A DNA stretch of 64,000 nt from Wolfiporia cocos (taxonomy: Eukaryota; Basidiomycota; Agaricomycetes; Polyporales; Phaeolaceae). The notes beneath the pieces are model-generated. The model was not told the origin of the DNA. It was given only the letters and a program-made list of their open reading frames with translations, and did no database searches. Each line of letters opens with the position of its first letter. Position 1 is the first letter of the stretch. Below, in pieces: positions 46,421 through 57,264 of this stretch. The DNA lies in the NCBI GenBank assembly GCA_029448655.1, contig JACCLO010000011.1, positions 496,001 through 560,000 on the forward strand, written 5' to 3'. The position numbers and the translations under genes are program-made.

Positions 46421-48344
46421 ACTCCCTGACGAAGTGGTCAGTATATGGGATCTCCCTTTGGACACACTAGGAGAAGGAGATTCCGACAACCCCTTCGTTA
46501 ACTGGCTATTGCAGCTGGATGACGAAGACAATAAAACTCTAGCTCAACTTGTAGCAGAGATACTCGAAAAGGATGAAGAATCCTTAGACTCGTCTTCAAC
46601 TGAAAAGTGGAGATCGTTAGTCCCTAAAGAGTATCATGAGTTTGGCCCGACAGTGTTCAGTCACAAGGCGTCAGAGCGGATGCCTGTCCGCAAGGACTAT
46701 GACCACGCCATCGACTTTGTCAAAGGCGCAACACTGCCGAAGCCCGTAAAACGTTACCCAATGTCTAAGCTTCAGCAAAACTCCTTAGACGAGTGGATTG
46801 ATGAAGAACTTCGCAAAGGTTACATCCGAGAATCCAAATCGCCGATAGCATCACCCGTTTTCTTTGTAGCAAAGAAGGACGGGTCACTGTGCATGGTAGT
46901 CGACTATCGAAAGCTAAACGAAATTACAGTACAGAACAAGTATCCCATTCCTCGTATATCCGAGTTGATAGATCAGCTCGCATCCGCATCAATCTTTACC
47001 AAGATCGACCTCCGTTGGGGGTACAACAACGTGCGGATAAAGGAAGGGGACGAGTGGAAGACAGCCTTCATTACCCACAGAGGGCTGTACGAAGCAACTG
47101 TTATGTACTTTGGCTTTTGTAACGCGCCAGGCACATTCCAAGCGATGATGAATAGCGTCCTTGCCGACTTCATTCAGTCGGGAAAGGTTATCGTTTACCT
47201 AGACGATATTCTGATTTTTGGAAACAACCTCAAAGAGCATCGGAAACTAGTCAAAGCCGTATTGCAGCGACTTCAAGATTCCGACCTCTATGCGAAACCC
47301 GAGAAATGCTTTTTCGAACAAAAGTCCATCGAGTACTTGGGGATGATTATCTCCCATAACTCCGTTGCGATGGACCCGAAGAAGTACGAAGGGGTTCTTG
47401 AATGGCCTCAACCAACCAAGGTTAAGGAAGTCCAAGCCTTCTTAGGCTTCGCCAATTTCTATAGGCGATTCATTAGGGACTTTTCCTATAAGGCCAAACC
47501 ACTCACACAGCTCACCCGCAAGAACCAGAAATGGGCTTGGGGCGAGAAGGAGCAACAGGCGTTTGAGGACCTGAAAAAGGCCTTTACGTCTGCGCCAATT
47601 CTTAGAATACCAGACCAAGACTCGCCCTTCAGGATCGAGTCCGATGCCTCCGATTTTGCGACCGGCTCAGTCCTTTCACAATTAGACCCTAAGGATGGTT
47701 TATACCACCCCGTTGCTTACTACAGCAAGTCTATGACTGAAGCCGAACGCAACTACGAGATATATGACAAGGAACTCCTTGCTATTATTCGTTCACTCGA
47801 AGAATGGCGTCATTATCTCGAGGGGCATCCCAAGGTATTCGAAGTATGAACAGATCACGCAAATCTTACATACTTCAAGATGGCGCAAAAGCTTACCAGA
47901 CGACAGGCACGTTGGGCATTATACCTAACTCGATTCAACTTCAAGTTGTATCACAAGCCCGGAAAGACAATGCTTACTGCGGATCCTCTGTCCAGGAGGC
48001 CAGATCATGAAGAGGGGGTGGAACTCGACAACAGGGATAAAATCCTCCTTAAACCGGAATTTTTCGCGACCAAATTCGCCATTCGGGCCCTGGAAACCTC
48101 TTCTGACGAAACTACGTCTATGGCCGAAGACTCTAATCAGTCCTTACTCGAGGCTATCCGCTTAGCATTACAAGACGATAAGCTAACATCGTCCTATCAA
48201 TCCCTTCTCTCATCGGGACCAAGGGAATTCAAGAAAGAGCTCCAAGACTGGAACTACGAGAACGGCTTACTACTACACAAGGGAAAGGTCTATGTCCCTA
48301 ACGTCGAGCAGACACGCCGACGCGTAGTAGCCGCACACCATGGC
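46421..48344 (+). pseudogene. pol: pol of Gypsy element 2, first part: RT and RNase H
   Basis: The frame opens with acidic DEVVSIWDLPLDTLGEGDSD, then the pre-RT linker SLVPKEYHEFG, RT (FTKIDLRWGYNNVRIKEGDE; YLDDILIF) and RNase H (FRIESDASDFATGS; NYEIYDKELLAI). A TGA at 47847-47849 replaces the Trp that normally precedes TDH in this family (TGG to TGA). After it come ARWALYLTRFNFKLYHKPGK and a linker to integrase HHG at 48338-48344. No aspartic protease (D[ST]G) is found upstream of RT, so that region is deleted. Confidence 0.9.
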
Positions 48345-49054
48345 TGTTACGGGTCGAATACCCGTTCGTATATTCGAGTCGCGAATATAGATCGTTCTTC
48401 TGCACGTAGGCACATCGCCGTATGCAAGGCAAATACTCGTTAGATGCCTTCGGGTCCTAAGTGAAGTCCTTAGGAGATCGGTTAATATCCAACATGCGTT
48501 AGAGGATATAATCTGTTCAGGTGCGAGTCAAATAGAATATAAGACTCGCCTAAGTCCGAGAAGTCAGTGTGCACTTCGAGGACTTAGTCGTTCGGTTGCT
48601 CGAGTGAGAAATACTGAGCGTAGTTTCCTACGTTTGAGAACGAGTATAAGACTTCTTGTTTATACAACAAGGTCGAGCTGAAGAGCCTCGAAGATAAGTA
48701 CATGAGTTTTTATACTACGCTAGGTTTCAGGGGTCAAGTCTGTCCCAGATGCCACCGATACTATCTACGCTATAGTCCCAAACGTTTGATAAGTATGGAG
48801 TGATATATCTGAGACGATAGATAGGAATGATGGCGGTTGAACGCCATCTATCAGCTAAATAAATGGTGAACATGAAACGATGACAGAGTTGGATCTGCCA
48901 GAGATGAAACGAGTCCTGTTGGACTAGTACAACTGGGGATGCGCCCAGTAAGATCACGAGTAGCCAGGGGGGTTGGTTGCGCAACAAGTCCCTGTATCGT
49001 ATTCGCCCGGTGGTGAGTTCTGCCGATATTCGAAAAATCAAAATAACCGTAACA
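48345..49054 (-). repeat. Solo LTR, family C (710 bp), nested in integrase
   Basis: TGTTACGGGTCG...CCGTAACA; perfect duplications atggc (48340-48344, 49055-49059). Excision restores the integrase zinc-finger frame (HHG then HITAGHFG). Confidence 0.95.
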
Positions 49055-50991
49055 ATGGCCACATCACTGCTGGTCACTTCGGACGCTGGAAGACCTACGA
49101 ACTAGTAACTCGTAACTTCTGGTGGCCAGGCATATCAACGTTTGTTAAGAAGTACGTACAGGAATGCGACATCTGTCAAAAGATGAAGAGTCGACCTGAG
49201 AAGCCGTACGGGTTACTTAAACCTAACCCCGTACCGAACCAGCCATGGGAAGTCATTACAATAGACTTCATCATGTACCTACCAAAGTCTATCGACAACA
49301 AGAAGACTTACGATTCCATTATGGTTGTAGTGGACCGACTAACGAAGAGGGCGCACTTCTATCCAATCAGTTCCAAGTTTGGAACAAAGGATTTGGCCGA
49401 CATCTTGTATACATGGGTTTACCCGTTACACGGCCTGCCTCGTCAGATCATTAGCGATAGAGGCGTCCAATTCGCGTCAAAGCTGTTCAAGGAATTCTGT
49501 CAATTCCTCAACATCGAACACTCAATGTCAACAGCTTATCATCCACAGACCGATGGACAGACAGAGAGGGTTAACCAAACCCTGGAACAGTACCTTCGCT
49601 GCTACGTCAATTCGTATAGAAAAGACAATTGGAGTAGACTCTTGCCTACGGCAGAGTTTGCTTACAACAACGTAGCGTCGGAAACTACCAGGCATTCGCC
49701 CTTCTTTGTCGAACTAGGTAGACATCCCCTTGCTGGCCCAAGCGATCAGGAACTCCCTCGCACAGTCAATCCTGACTTAAACGACATCGCACACGAACGA
49801 TGGAAGGCACAACAGGAAGCGAAAGCCACTATGTTAGTAGCTTCCGAACGATGGAAATGGTACAGCGATCGAGGACACAAACAACTCGATCTACGCGTTG
49901 GTGATAAAGTACTAGTTAGTACTAAGGATTACCAGACATCTGAAAAGAGTCTGGCCCCACGATATATCGGCCCTTTCAAGATTGCAGAAGTCTTATCGCC
50001 GGTGACCTTCAGACTAACAATGGGGTCACAATATCGTCAATACCATCCTGTGTTCCACGCGTCCAAGCTGGTACCATACGTCCAATCAGAAGATCGGTCG
50101 CCGTCCCCTGAACTATCGGAAGACGACGACAGAGAATGGGAAGTATCAGAAATCCTTAACCACCGGAAACGAAGAGGGAAACTTGAATACCTCGTCCGAT
50201 GGTCGGACACTACGTCCAAGGATGATACATGGGAACCCAAAGAAAACCTTGAGCACTCTAAGGAAGTACTGGACGAATACAAAGCCCGGTTCTTCAATGC
50301 TCAGACAAACCACCTCTCTGCACACCGAACTATTGCTGTTGCTGAACCCGACGATGATCCTAACTGGAAAGTGGGAGATCGTTACCTCTGGCCCGATGAC
50401 TGGCCCATGCACTCGGACGACAATGAAGATGAGTCCGAGGGTTACGACTCCGATCAGGAGAAGCCAGTCAAACCCACCAGCCGATGGCTGAAAAGAGATC
50501 CATTCGGAAACTTCGTAGAAGACAACATCGTCTTCAATGACTATCTGGAATTCGCCGTACCATTCAGTGACAAGGACGCGGCTCCACTCTATCCTGCAAA
50601 AGGAACCCCACACTCCGCTGGATACGATATCTATGCTATGGAAGGACTAACAATCCAACCCGGCCAAACCGCTACAATCTCAACAGGACTTCAAGTTCTG
50701 TTCCCTTACGGGCATTACGGACAATTGGCAACACGGTCTAGCATGGCGAAGCAAAGCTTAATCGTACTCGGAGGAGTTATCGATTGGGACTATAGAGGAG
50801 AAGTCAAAGTTATGATCCATAACCTTGGATCAACCCAATACGAAGTTAAGGCAAAAGACAAAGTAGCTCAGCTACTGGTTCATCGGATGTACTATCCCGA
50901 AGAACATGTCTCGTCGCCCTCCGCCTACAATCTCTTACACGGTCAACAAGGTCAACGAGGTACAAAGGGTTTTGGCAGCACAGGCAAGTAG
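49055..50991 (+). CDS. pol: pol of Gypsy element 2, second part: integrase, chromodomain, dUTPase
   Basis: Open to TAG at 50989-50991. Integrase: H...H (HITAGHFG), CDICQ, catalytic D in TIDFIMY, D in ISDRGVQF, E in TDGQTERVNQ. Chromodomain: EWEVSEILNHRKRRGKLEYL and TWEPKENL. After an acidic linker comes a complete dUTPase: motif 1 SAGYDIYA, motif 2 ATRSSMA, motif 3 GGVIDWDYRGEVKV, motif 4 KAKDKVAQLL, motif 5 RGTKGFGSTG, ending at the stop. A dUTPase as the last domain of a chromodomain Gypsy Pol is unusual and differs from element 1, where it precedes protease. Confidence 0.95.
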
Positions 50992-51054
50992 CGCAAGCAA
51001 AGTCTAACCCTTTAGTGGGCTCTAGCATTTCTAGCTGCTTCATCGGGACGCTGA

Positions 51055-51074
51055 ATTTTGAGGGGGGGGGGTAA
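51055..51074 (+). other. Polypurine tract of Gypsy element 2
   Basis: tgaggggggggggtaa immediately precedes the 3' LTR. Confidence 0.8.
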
Positions 51075-51677
51075 TGTCACGGTTTCTCTTATTTTTCCTT
51101 ATTTTTCCCTATTTTCTCTGATTTTCTACAGCTCGTTCTACTCGCTTTCCATATCACGTTATGTCTCACCCTTATCTCACTCTCGTAGATAACTCTTATC
51201 TGATCTCTTGTGCACGTTAGCTCAGCGCCTATCACGGCGCCTCGTCTTATCTGTAGACATATCTTATCTTTCCTGCACGTGACCTTACAAAGAGTTCACA
51301 ACATACGTTGCCACACGTCACATGGCTTTCTAGTGACTCGCATCACCTGCCTCTGGCTCACGCTCAGTCAGCGGCCTAACTCACGTCACATGCTGTAGCC
51401 TTATGCTCAGTCAGCGACCTTTGGAACTATCACAAGCTTCGGGTCGTACCATTACCGGTACCTAACCCTACGCCCTGCGGTATCACTAGTCTTACCTACA
51501 GTGTTATGGGTCTTACCCCTCATGTATATAAGCTGGCCTCTGAGTACGTTGTAGACTCAGAATAGTTCTCCTCGACAATCGACTAGTTGCTCTTAACAAC
51601 TGCTTGACTCTTACACCTCACCTTTACCAACACTGCCCCTCAACACTTATTTTCAGTCTTAGTGAGTGTCTGCGTCA
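51075..51677 (+). repeat. 3' LTR of Gypsy element 2 (603 bp)
   Basis: Near-identical to 42311-42913; followed by the gactt duplication and the remainder of the host family-B LTR. Confidence 0.95.
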
Positions 51678-51723
51678 GACTTGTCTTGGCCATTTACACC
51701 TTGTCTATCCCGCATCACAATGC

Positions 51724-52093
51724 TGACAAAGCCATTAAAACCTTAGAGTGAACTGAGGGGAGCAAAGTGGATGAACGCCAAGTTCAGACTGGGGATACCA
51801 GCTGAGCAAGGCCTGCTATTTTTACACCTGTTTGTACTATAATGGCCATATATGGTAACTAGGGGGTCTGGGGCATGACTAGCATAGGGGTCTAAGCCAG
51901 ACTCTGAAATGTGGAAGCATAGTAAGATATGAAATACGTAGTGGTCTTCATGACTGTGTGGGAATCGTGTCATGTGTCATTATCTAGGCATTGCCTGGGT
52001 TCTTCCAGTGTATGATCTGGGCCTGACTGGGCACTGGAAGCCTTGGGACCGGGTCAGGCCCGTTGTCGTTAGAAAAAGCTTTTGCCCGTGACA
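51724..52093 (-). repeat. Solo LTR, family D long form (370 bp)
   Basis: TGACAAAGCC...TTTGCCCGTGACA; perfect duplications aatgc (51719-51723, 52094-52098). Nested in the 3' part of the family-B LTR. Confidence 0.9.
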
Positions 52094-52451
52094 AATGCGC
52101 CCTTCTGTGAGTCACATTGCCCTGGGCTCTAGTCTGAGAAGTCACTCATGTCAGACAGAGTACCGGCAGCTTGATGCCACTGAGGCACTGGTCCTGCACT
52201 TAGACTCACAGGAGTGGGCAAAACTATGCCATTTGGTCTGGTTTGTACTGGATGATGAGACAGAGAACACAGTTGTTGACGTCATCATCAAGCTCAGACA
52301 TTATGTTTTGGAGTTATAAGACGGTACAGTATGTTACAGACGTGGCCAGCTAGGCTTCGCGTTTGTGAGCTCATTGAGTGCGACTGTATCGCGCGCTGTA
52401 GGCGTTGGTATCGCGGTCACGAGATGGGGTCACCTACCCTGCCGAAACCCA

Positions 52452-52541
52452 CCAGACCTTATATCAGTGGCGCCTGCAATATGTTTTTCGCACTCCGCCC
52501 GGACATGTCCGGGCTGCAGGCGCCACAGGTATAAGGTCTGG
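52452..52541. repeat. Long hairpin inside the right arm of element H
   Basis: CCAGACCTTATA..GTGGCGCCTGCA and its near-perfect inverse TGCAGGCGCCAC...TATAAGGTCTGG enclose a 37-bp loop that itself contains CCGGACATGTCCGG. It lies upstream of the B-box-like cagttcgattcggg (about 52575) and may be a foldback insertion. Confidence 0.7.
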
Positions 52542-53172
52542 AACCGAGACTAGTGTCTATTGCTCGTGTTGTTGTGGTCGACAGTTCGATTCGGGTTCAT
52601 ATAATTTTAAGCCAGCTTGATGCAGATTAATCTGATTTCTCCTGCGCTAGCGAAGCACATTGGCAACTGCGAAGCGCTAACGAAAGGCAGCTGGTAAATT
52701 ATGTTGAGCGACTGAAACTCTACGTTTTCACACAAATTAGCGGTTCAGCACCAAGGTGATGAAGGAAGTCCACTGGTCAAGAGCAATCGCGGGGTCTCCG
52801 GGATAGGTTGGCTTGCGGGCTGCTGCTACCTGTATATTCAAATTTCATGTCGACTTCTCAATTGAAATGATAAGCGTCCCTCGTGAAAGAAGTTGGAACT
52901 TTAGCACCCTGAACCCTCGGCTTACGTGAAAAACATTATTCTGTCATACAATAAGGGTTTTGATTGGTCGCAGAAGAGCTAAGTCAGGGAGAAGGAACTT
53001 GACTACGGCATATGCGTCCGTGTTGGTCTCGGTCTCGATGTAATCTCGCGTACGTCATACAGGCCAAATAAAAAGAGAACTGGCCCCAGAGAACCACGCA
53101 GACTCACCCATCGAACACTGACATCAACAGGATATAGCACCAGAAAGCGTGTGCTGTTATTCAATAGCGGCG

Positions 53173-55493
53173 ATGAGCGCACTCTCATGGTATCTCCCAC
53201 TTTGCATCTCTCTTCTTTCAATCTGGATTATCTCGACAGTCTCTCGACAAAATGGCAACGCACATAGTTTATGGAACGTTCCTGGGCCTCGCTCGGACTC
53301 CTTCTGGCTAGGAAACCTCTCACAATTTCTCAGCAAAGATGGGGGAAGCTTTCACAGCAAGCTTTTACAAAGGTACGGACTAGTTGTCAGGCTCCATAGC
53401 CTGTTCAGCGTAAGTCATTTAATCAGGTAGATGTTGCGACTTTATGTATGCCATCTTCAGCGTCCTATGCTTTATACTTCCGATCCGAAGGCACTACACA
53501 GCATATTGATGAAAGAAGTGGAGGCGTACAAAGAACCTGATGGTTTTATGGCGTAATTGCACGGTTATAATGCTGATGTAGATAAATCACTCAACGTTTC
53601 CAGGACAAATATGCTAGTCTTTGGTCCGGGGTTGGTCAGCACTACAGGTATTCGCATGAACTCACTCCAATGACTATGATTAACGACTGGTTCTCGTAGG
53701 AATGCAACATAGGAGGCAAAGGAAGATGCTCAATCCAGTATTCTCGGAGAATCATATGCGATATTTGCTGCCAACATTTTATAGCGTTGCTCACAAGGTC
53801 TGTCACTTTGTGTACGGTATACGTGAATCAATGCCAACGCCATTTTCATTCATCGCCAAATCGTAGCTTCATGGCGCCATCTCTCAACGTGTTCGTGACG
53901 GACCGCAAGATTTCGACATTCTGCACTGGATGTCGAGATCCGCATTAGAGCTCGTCGGACAAGGTGGTCTTGGGCATTCTTTCGACTCTTTCGAATCGGA
54001 CGAGCAAGATCCCTACGGTGAAGCTATGAAGGCATTGACGTAAGTCGTGTAATCTATGTATTACTTAGTACACAAGACTAAATGCAGAATCGCTAGACCT
54101 GCCCTACGGGGACTCATAATGATATCACCTATCTTGCCATTTCTGTCCAAGATCGGACCTGCATGGCTACAACGGCACATTTTGGACGCTATCCCACACC
54201 ACGATATACGCACTGTCAAGCATAGCGTTGGCGTGATGTTTGACAAAGCGAATGAAGTATACAGTGCAAGGGTCGCGGCATTGAACGCAGGAGATGAGAC
54301 TGTTATGCACCAGGTGGGCGAGGGAAAGGATATCATGAGTACCCTGAGTATGCTTTCCCACATAATCTTCTCAATGGCAGTGATAGAATGTTTTACTAGT
54401 TAGGACAAACCAGAACGCATCTGGCCAAGAAGAATTAACGGAGGACGAAGTGATTTCTCAGATATCGTCAGTAACTATTACTCCTCTCAATCAAGGGCGT
54501 ACTAAATCCAGCTGTTACAAGTACGTTAGTATTTGGTGCAACAGACACGTCGTCAAACACCCTCTCGCGCATCCTGGAACTGCTTGCCATCCACCCGGAC
54601 ATTCAAAGCAAGCTCCGGGACGAACTGCTGACAGCAAGGGCCGCTGAGGGCATACCGTATGACCAACTCAACCAACTGCCCTATCTAGACGCTGTCGTTC
54701 GAGAGACACTACGACGGCAAGTCATCGACTACGACTGCTGGTGTTACCGCGGCTGAGTATGCTGCAGGTACCCGCCAATCACACTGCTGTATCGCGTGTA
54801 TGTCTGCACAGCATATGCCAATGCCTCATCTGACCCCATGCACATGCTGACCAGGCCCGAGCGAGACGTAGTCCTTCCACTGTACAAGCCAGCCCGCGGT
54901 GTCGATGGGACGATAATCACTGAGCTCCACTTGAAGAAAGGAACGGAGATCGCACTAGGAATTGGAAGCATCAACACCTCAGAGGAGCTGTGGGGAGAGG
55001 ACGCGCTGGTCTGGGATCCCCAGCGCTGGCTATCTCCCCTACCCAAGGCTCTCTCAGAGGCGCGGATCCCCGGCGTGTACGCCAATATGTGAGTCCGTGT
55101 ACCCCGAGGTTGTGCACTGTTTAAATGTTGATACCGCATTATGATGATAGGCTAACGTTCCTTGAGGGACCGAAGGCCTGTATGTATGTATCAGTGCAGG
55201 GCTCTCCACGAAAGATTTCGTCACTGATGTGATACTCATAGAGGATATAAATTCGCGGAAGTGGGAATCAGTGAGCGCCAGGATGATTTTCTTGATAGCT
55301 AGTACTGACAGAACTCAATTTGAACTTCTCAGAAGTGACACTAGCTGTCTTGCTATCTCACTTCACGTTTGCGCTGACCGGGGAGAAGATTGTGTGGAAC
55401 CTTGCCGTCATATCCTATCCCACAGTGGAGCCTGATAGAGTCAATCCTCGACTACCGCTGAGAGTGGGTGAATTAACAGAAGGACCAGCATGA
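53173..55493 (+). CDS. Cytochrome P450 monooxygenase 2, about 13 exons
   Basis: About 550 residues. ATG 53173 begins an N-terminal anchor (ALSWYLPLCISLLSIWIIST), then WNVPGPRSDSFWLGNL. Exons, approximate: 53173-53409, 53461-53552, 53604-53647, 53700-53797, 53867-54039, 54088-54347, 54400-54466, 54522-54716, 54767-54797, 54855-55088, 55151-55183, 55242-55270, 55333-55493. Introns are 48-69 bp; the one at 54717 uses a GC donor. Landmarks: I-helix FGATDTSSNTLSRILELLAI, K-helix ETLRRYPP, WDPQRW, and the haem loop FLEGPKACIG (Lys where Arg is usual), assembled across an intron that splits the Ile codon after the Cys ligand. C-terminus NLAVISYPTVEPD. No disabling mutation seen. Not a close relative of P450 gene 1. 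Confidence 0.85.
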
Positions 55494-55810
55494 AACCGGA
55501 TTTCCTGCATCGTATCCGCGGAGCTTGGTTGTAGTGTTAGTCGTGTCCTTTCTTGCTCTCTCTATGTTTTCTGTTGCACAGTATACGCTTGGTAAACTGT
55601 TCAGTATCAAAGTCTGCGGACATCAAGACACAATCGTGTATGAGTAAGCTGTCGATAACTCAAGCAGTCCCTGGGAGAAAAAACCCGCTCAGGACCGCGC
55701 TGTGGTGTCAAGACCCTGCAATGCTGGTCGGTATGTCTGCTCGTGCTGCTCCTATGTCGTCACCTCAGGGAAGGGCGGAAATTATCAACAAGCTCGTGTT
55801 TGAACGAGTC

Positions 55811-56441
55811 TAGTGATGTTCCAGGCCCGGCTTTGGGCCGTGAGCCGAGCCGGGACGGGCCCTACTTGGGCCGGGCCAAGCCCAACGGCTTGAGACGGCC
55901 CAGGGCCCGGCTTGTGTCTCAGGCCGAGCCGGGCCGAGCCGTTGAGCCCCGGCCTGGTGGCTCTAATGGATACAATGTCCAGCAATTACAATATAAGATT
56001 GCACATGATAGCAATATGCTCAACTCCAATGTAGTGCCTCTGTATTGTTTATTTCAAACCAAGTGAAAGGCCCATAAGTCAAATCCTTAACGTTGAAGCC
56101 TCCCGTGCACCGTTGGGCGCCTATACGATACCCCATATGGCAAGTGCGCTACTGAACACTGTGCCAGTGGAAGGTTATTTTGACACTCAATCCTACTATA
56201 AATTGTAGGCCGCAATGTTCCGTTTCATCAAGGAACAGCTGAAAATGATGTACTTCAAACTTCTGAAGTTATAGTGATGACTATCCTAGCAGTGGTAGGC
56301 CCCGGCTCGGCCCCGGCCTAGGCCGGGCCAAGCCGTGAGCCGTCAGTGACGGCCCGGCCTGAGGCTTTGGAAAGCCGCGGGCCGTCCAAAGCCAGGCCAA
56401 AGCCGGGGCTTTTGGGCTCGGCCGGGCCCTGCACATCACTA
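55811..56441. mobile_element. hAT-type MITE K2 (631 bp) with GGCCCGGCC arms
   Basis: TAGTGATGTTCCAGGCCCGG ... CCTGCACATCACTA; perfect 8-bp duplications aacgagtc (55803-55810, 56442-56449). Same arm style as K1. Lies 0.3 kb downstream of P450 gene 2. Confidence 0.9.
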
Positions 56442-56798
56442 AACGAGTCCATGATCGGGCTCCAAAGCGCTAGAAAAGGGTTTGATGTCATACTACAAAC
56501 TTGATTTGGGATTAGTCATGAGTAAAGCTCGCCGAGCATTTCGAATTACCGGCAACCATACAAGACACAGGAATCACCCTCCGTTTGTCATACAAATGGG
56601 GTGGTGTTGTTTGCGTCCCATAACGTCTGTCCGTCGGGGACGCGCAGGCAGCATATATGTGTGCAGTATGAGGAGGGACTTCAGTCAATTATCTTAATCT
56701 GCCAACTGCCCTTCGCTTAAGAAATCGCAGTTGCGAGCTAGGTTTGCATGCAGATTAATCTGCTAGCTGCGGCAGATTAATCTACTGTGACAATAAAA

Positions 56799-56886
56799 TG
56801 GTACATCCAGGATTCGAACCAAGGACCTTAGCATAGATGAGAATAAGAGCATCACAGCATACATTAGCCAACTGAGCTACAGTGCA
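56799..56886 (-). ncRNA. tRNA-like block, left arm of F2
   Basis: TGTAGCTCAGTTGGCTAATG (A box), GGTTCGAATCC (B box), end ATGTACCA. The best preserved of the F copies. Confidence 0.6.
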
Positions 56887-57176
56887 ACTAGTGTCTGCAC
56901 CATTTTAAGCAATATATAGAGTATTTTGTAAACTTCATTTTCGCAGTTTAACATCTTCCATAACACAAATACAAATGAATCTGCCTCTAAAGGCCTGTGA
57001 TTCCAGTGTATTCAGCTTTCCCATGGTGAGTTGCTCCAGGTCAAGCATGGTAAATCAAGCTACCACTATCATTGATTTCTTTATGCTTGTTGTAGCAGTT
57101 AGTTGCCTTGATGATTTGTAGAAATTGTGTGTAAAATTTGTGTTATATATATTTTGATTGGTCAAGGATAACCATT

Positions 57177-57264
57177 GCCACTATGGCTCAGTTGGCTAAT
57201 TAAGTTGTTAATGCTCTTATTCTCATCTGTGCTAAGGTTCTTGGTTCGAATCCTAGATGTACCA
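57177..57264 (+). ncRNA. tRNA-like block, right arm of F2
   Basis: TATGGCTCAGTTGGCTAATT (A box, one change), GGTTCGAATCC (B box), ATGTACCA. Confidence 0.55.

Larger units (their letters stand above)
42311..51677 (+). mobile_element. Ty3/Gypsy chromodomain retrotransposon 2, with C-terminal dUTPase, self-primed
   Basis: LTRs of 603 bp (42311-42913, 51075-51677) differ at about two positions. Target duplication gactt (42306-42310, 51678-51682). Order: LTR, self-priming site, extra ORF, gag, pol (RT, RNase H, integrase, chromodomain, dUTPase), polypurine tract, LTR. Two solo LTRs are nested inside (45239-45675 in gag; 48345-49054 in the integrase zinc finger). The protease and nucleocapsid region between gag and RT is absent. 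One TAG in gag and one TGA in RNase H also interrupt it. It is non-functional despite its youth. Confidence 0.95.
41338..52153 (+). repeat. Solo LTR, family B, split by two nested insertions
   Basis: Starts TGTCACAGGCC at 41338 and ends CTCATGTCA at 52153, with perfect duplications gacag (41333-41337, 52154-52158). Subtracting Gypsy element 2 plus its duplication and the family-D solo LTR plus its duplication leaves about 1069 bp, matching the other family-B LTRs (1064-1077 bp). The TATA box is near 42274 and the start motif was AGACTTGTCTTGG, now cut by element 2. Confidence 0.85.
36952..52718. mobile_element. Probable large tRNA-armed element H, inflated by nested insertions
   Basis: Left end GAGGGACTTCAGTCACAG and right end GACTGAAACTCTA carry the same termini as F1/F2. 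The inner arms align in inverse orientation (TAATTT.CAG.CTGC.TTTC.TTAGC, CCAATGTGC, AGATTAATCT). Flanking 8-mers gattttca and cgttttca agree at six positions, the same first-two mismatch pattern as F2. Removing the solo LTRs at 38248 and 39397 and the 41338-52153 insertion leaves about 3.5 kb of own sequence, in which I recognise no transposase. The pairing of these two ends is an inference. Confidence 0.55.
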
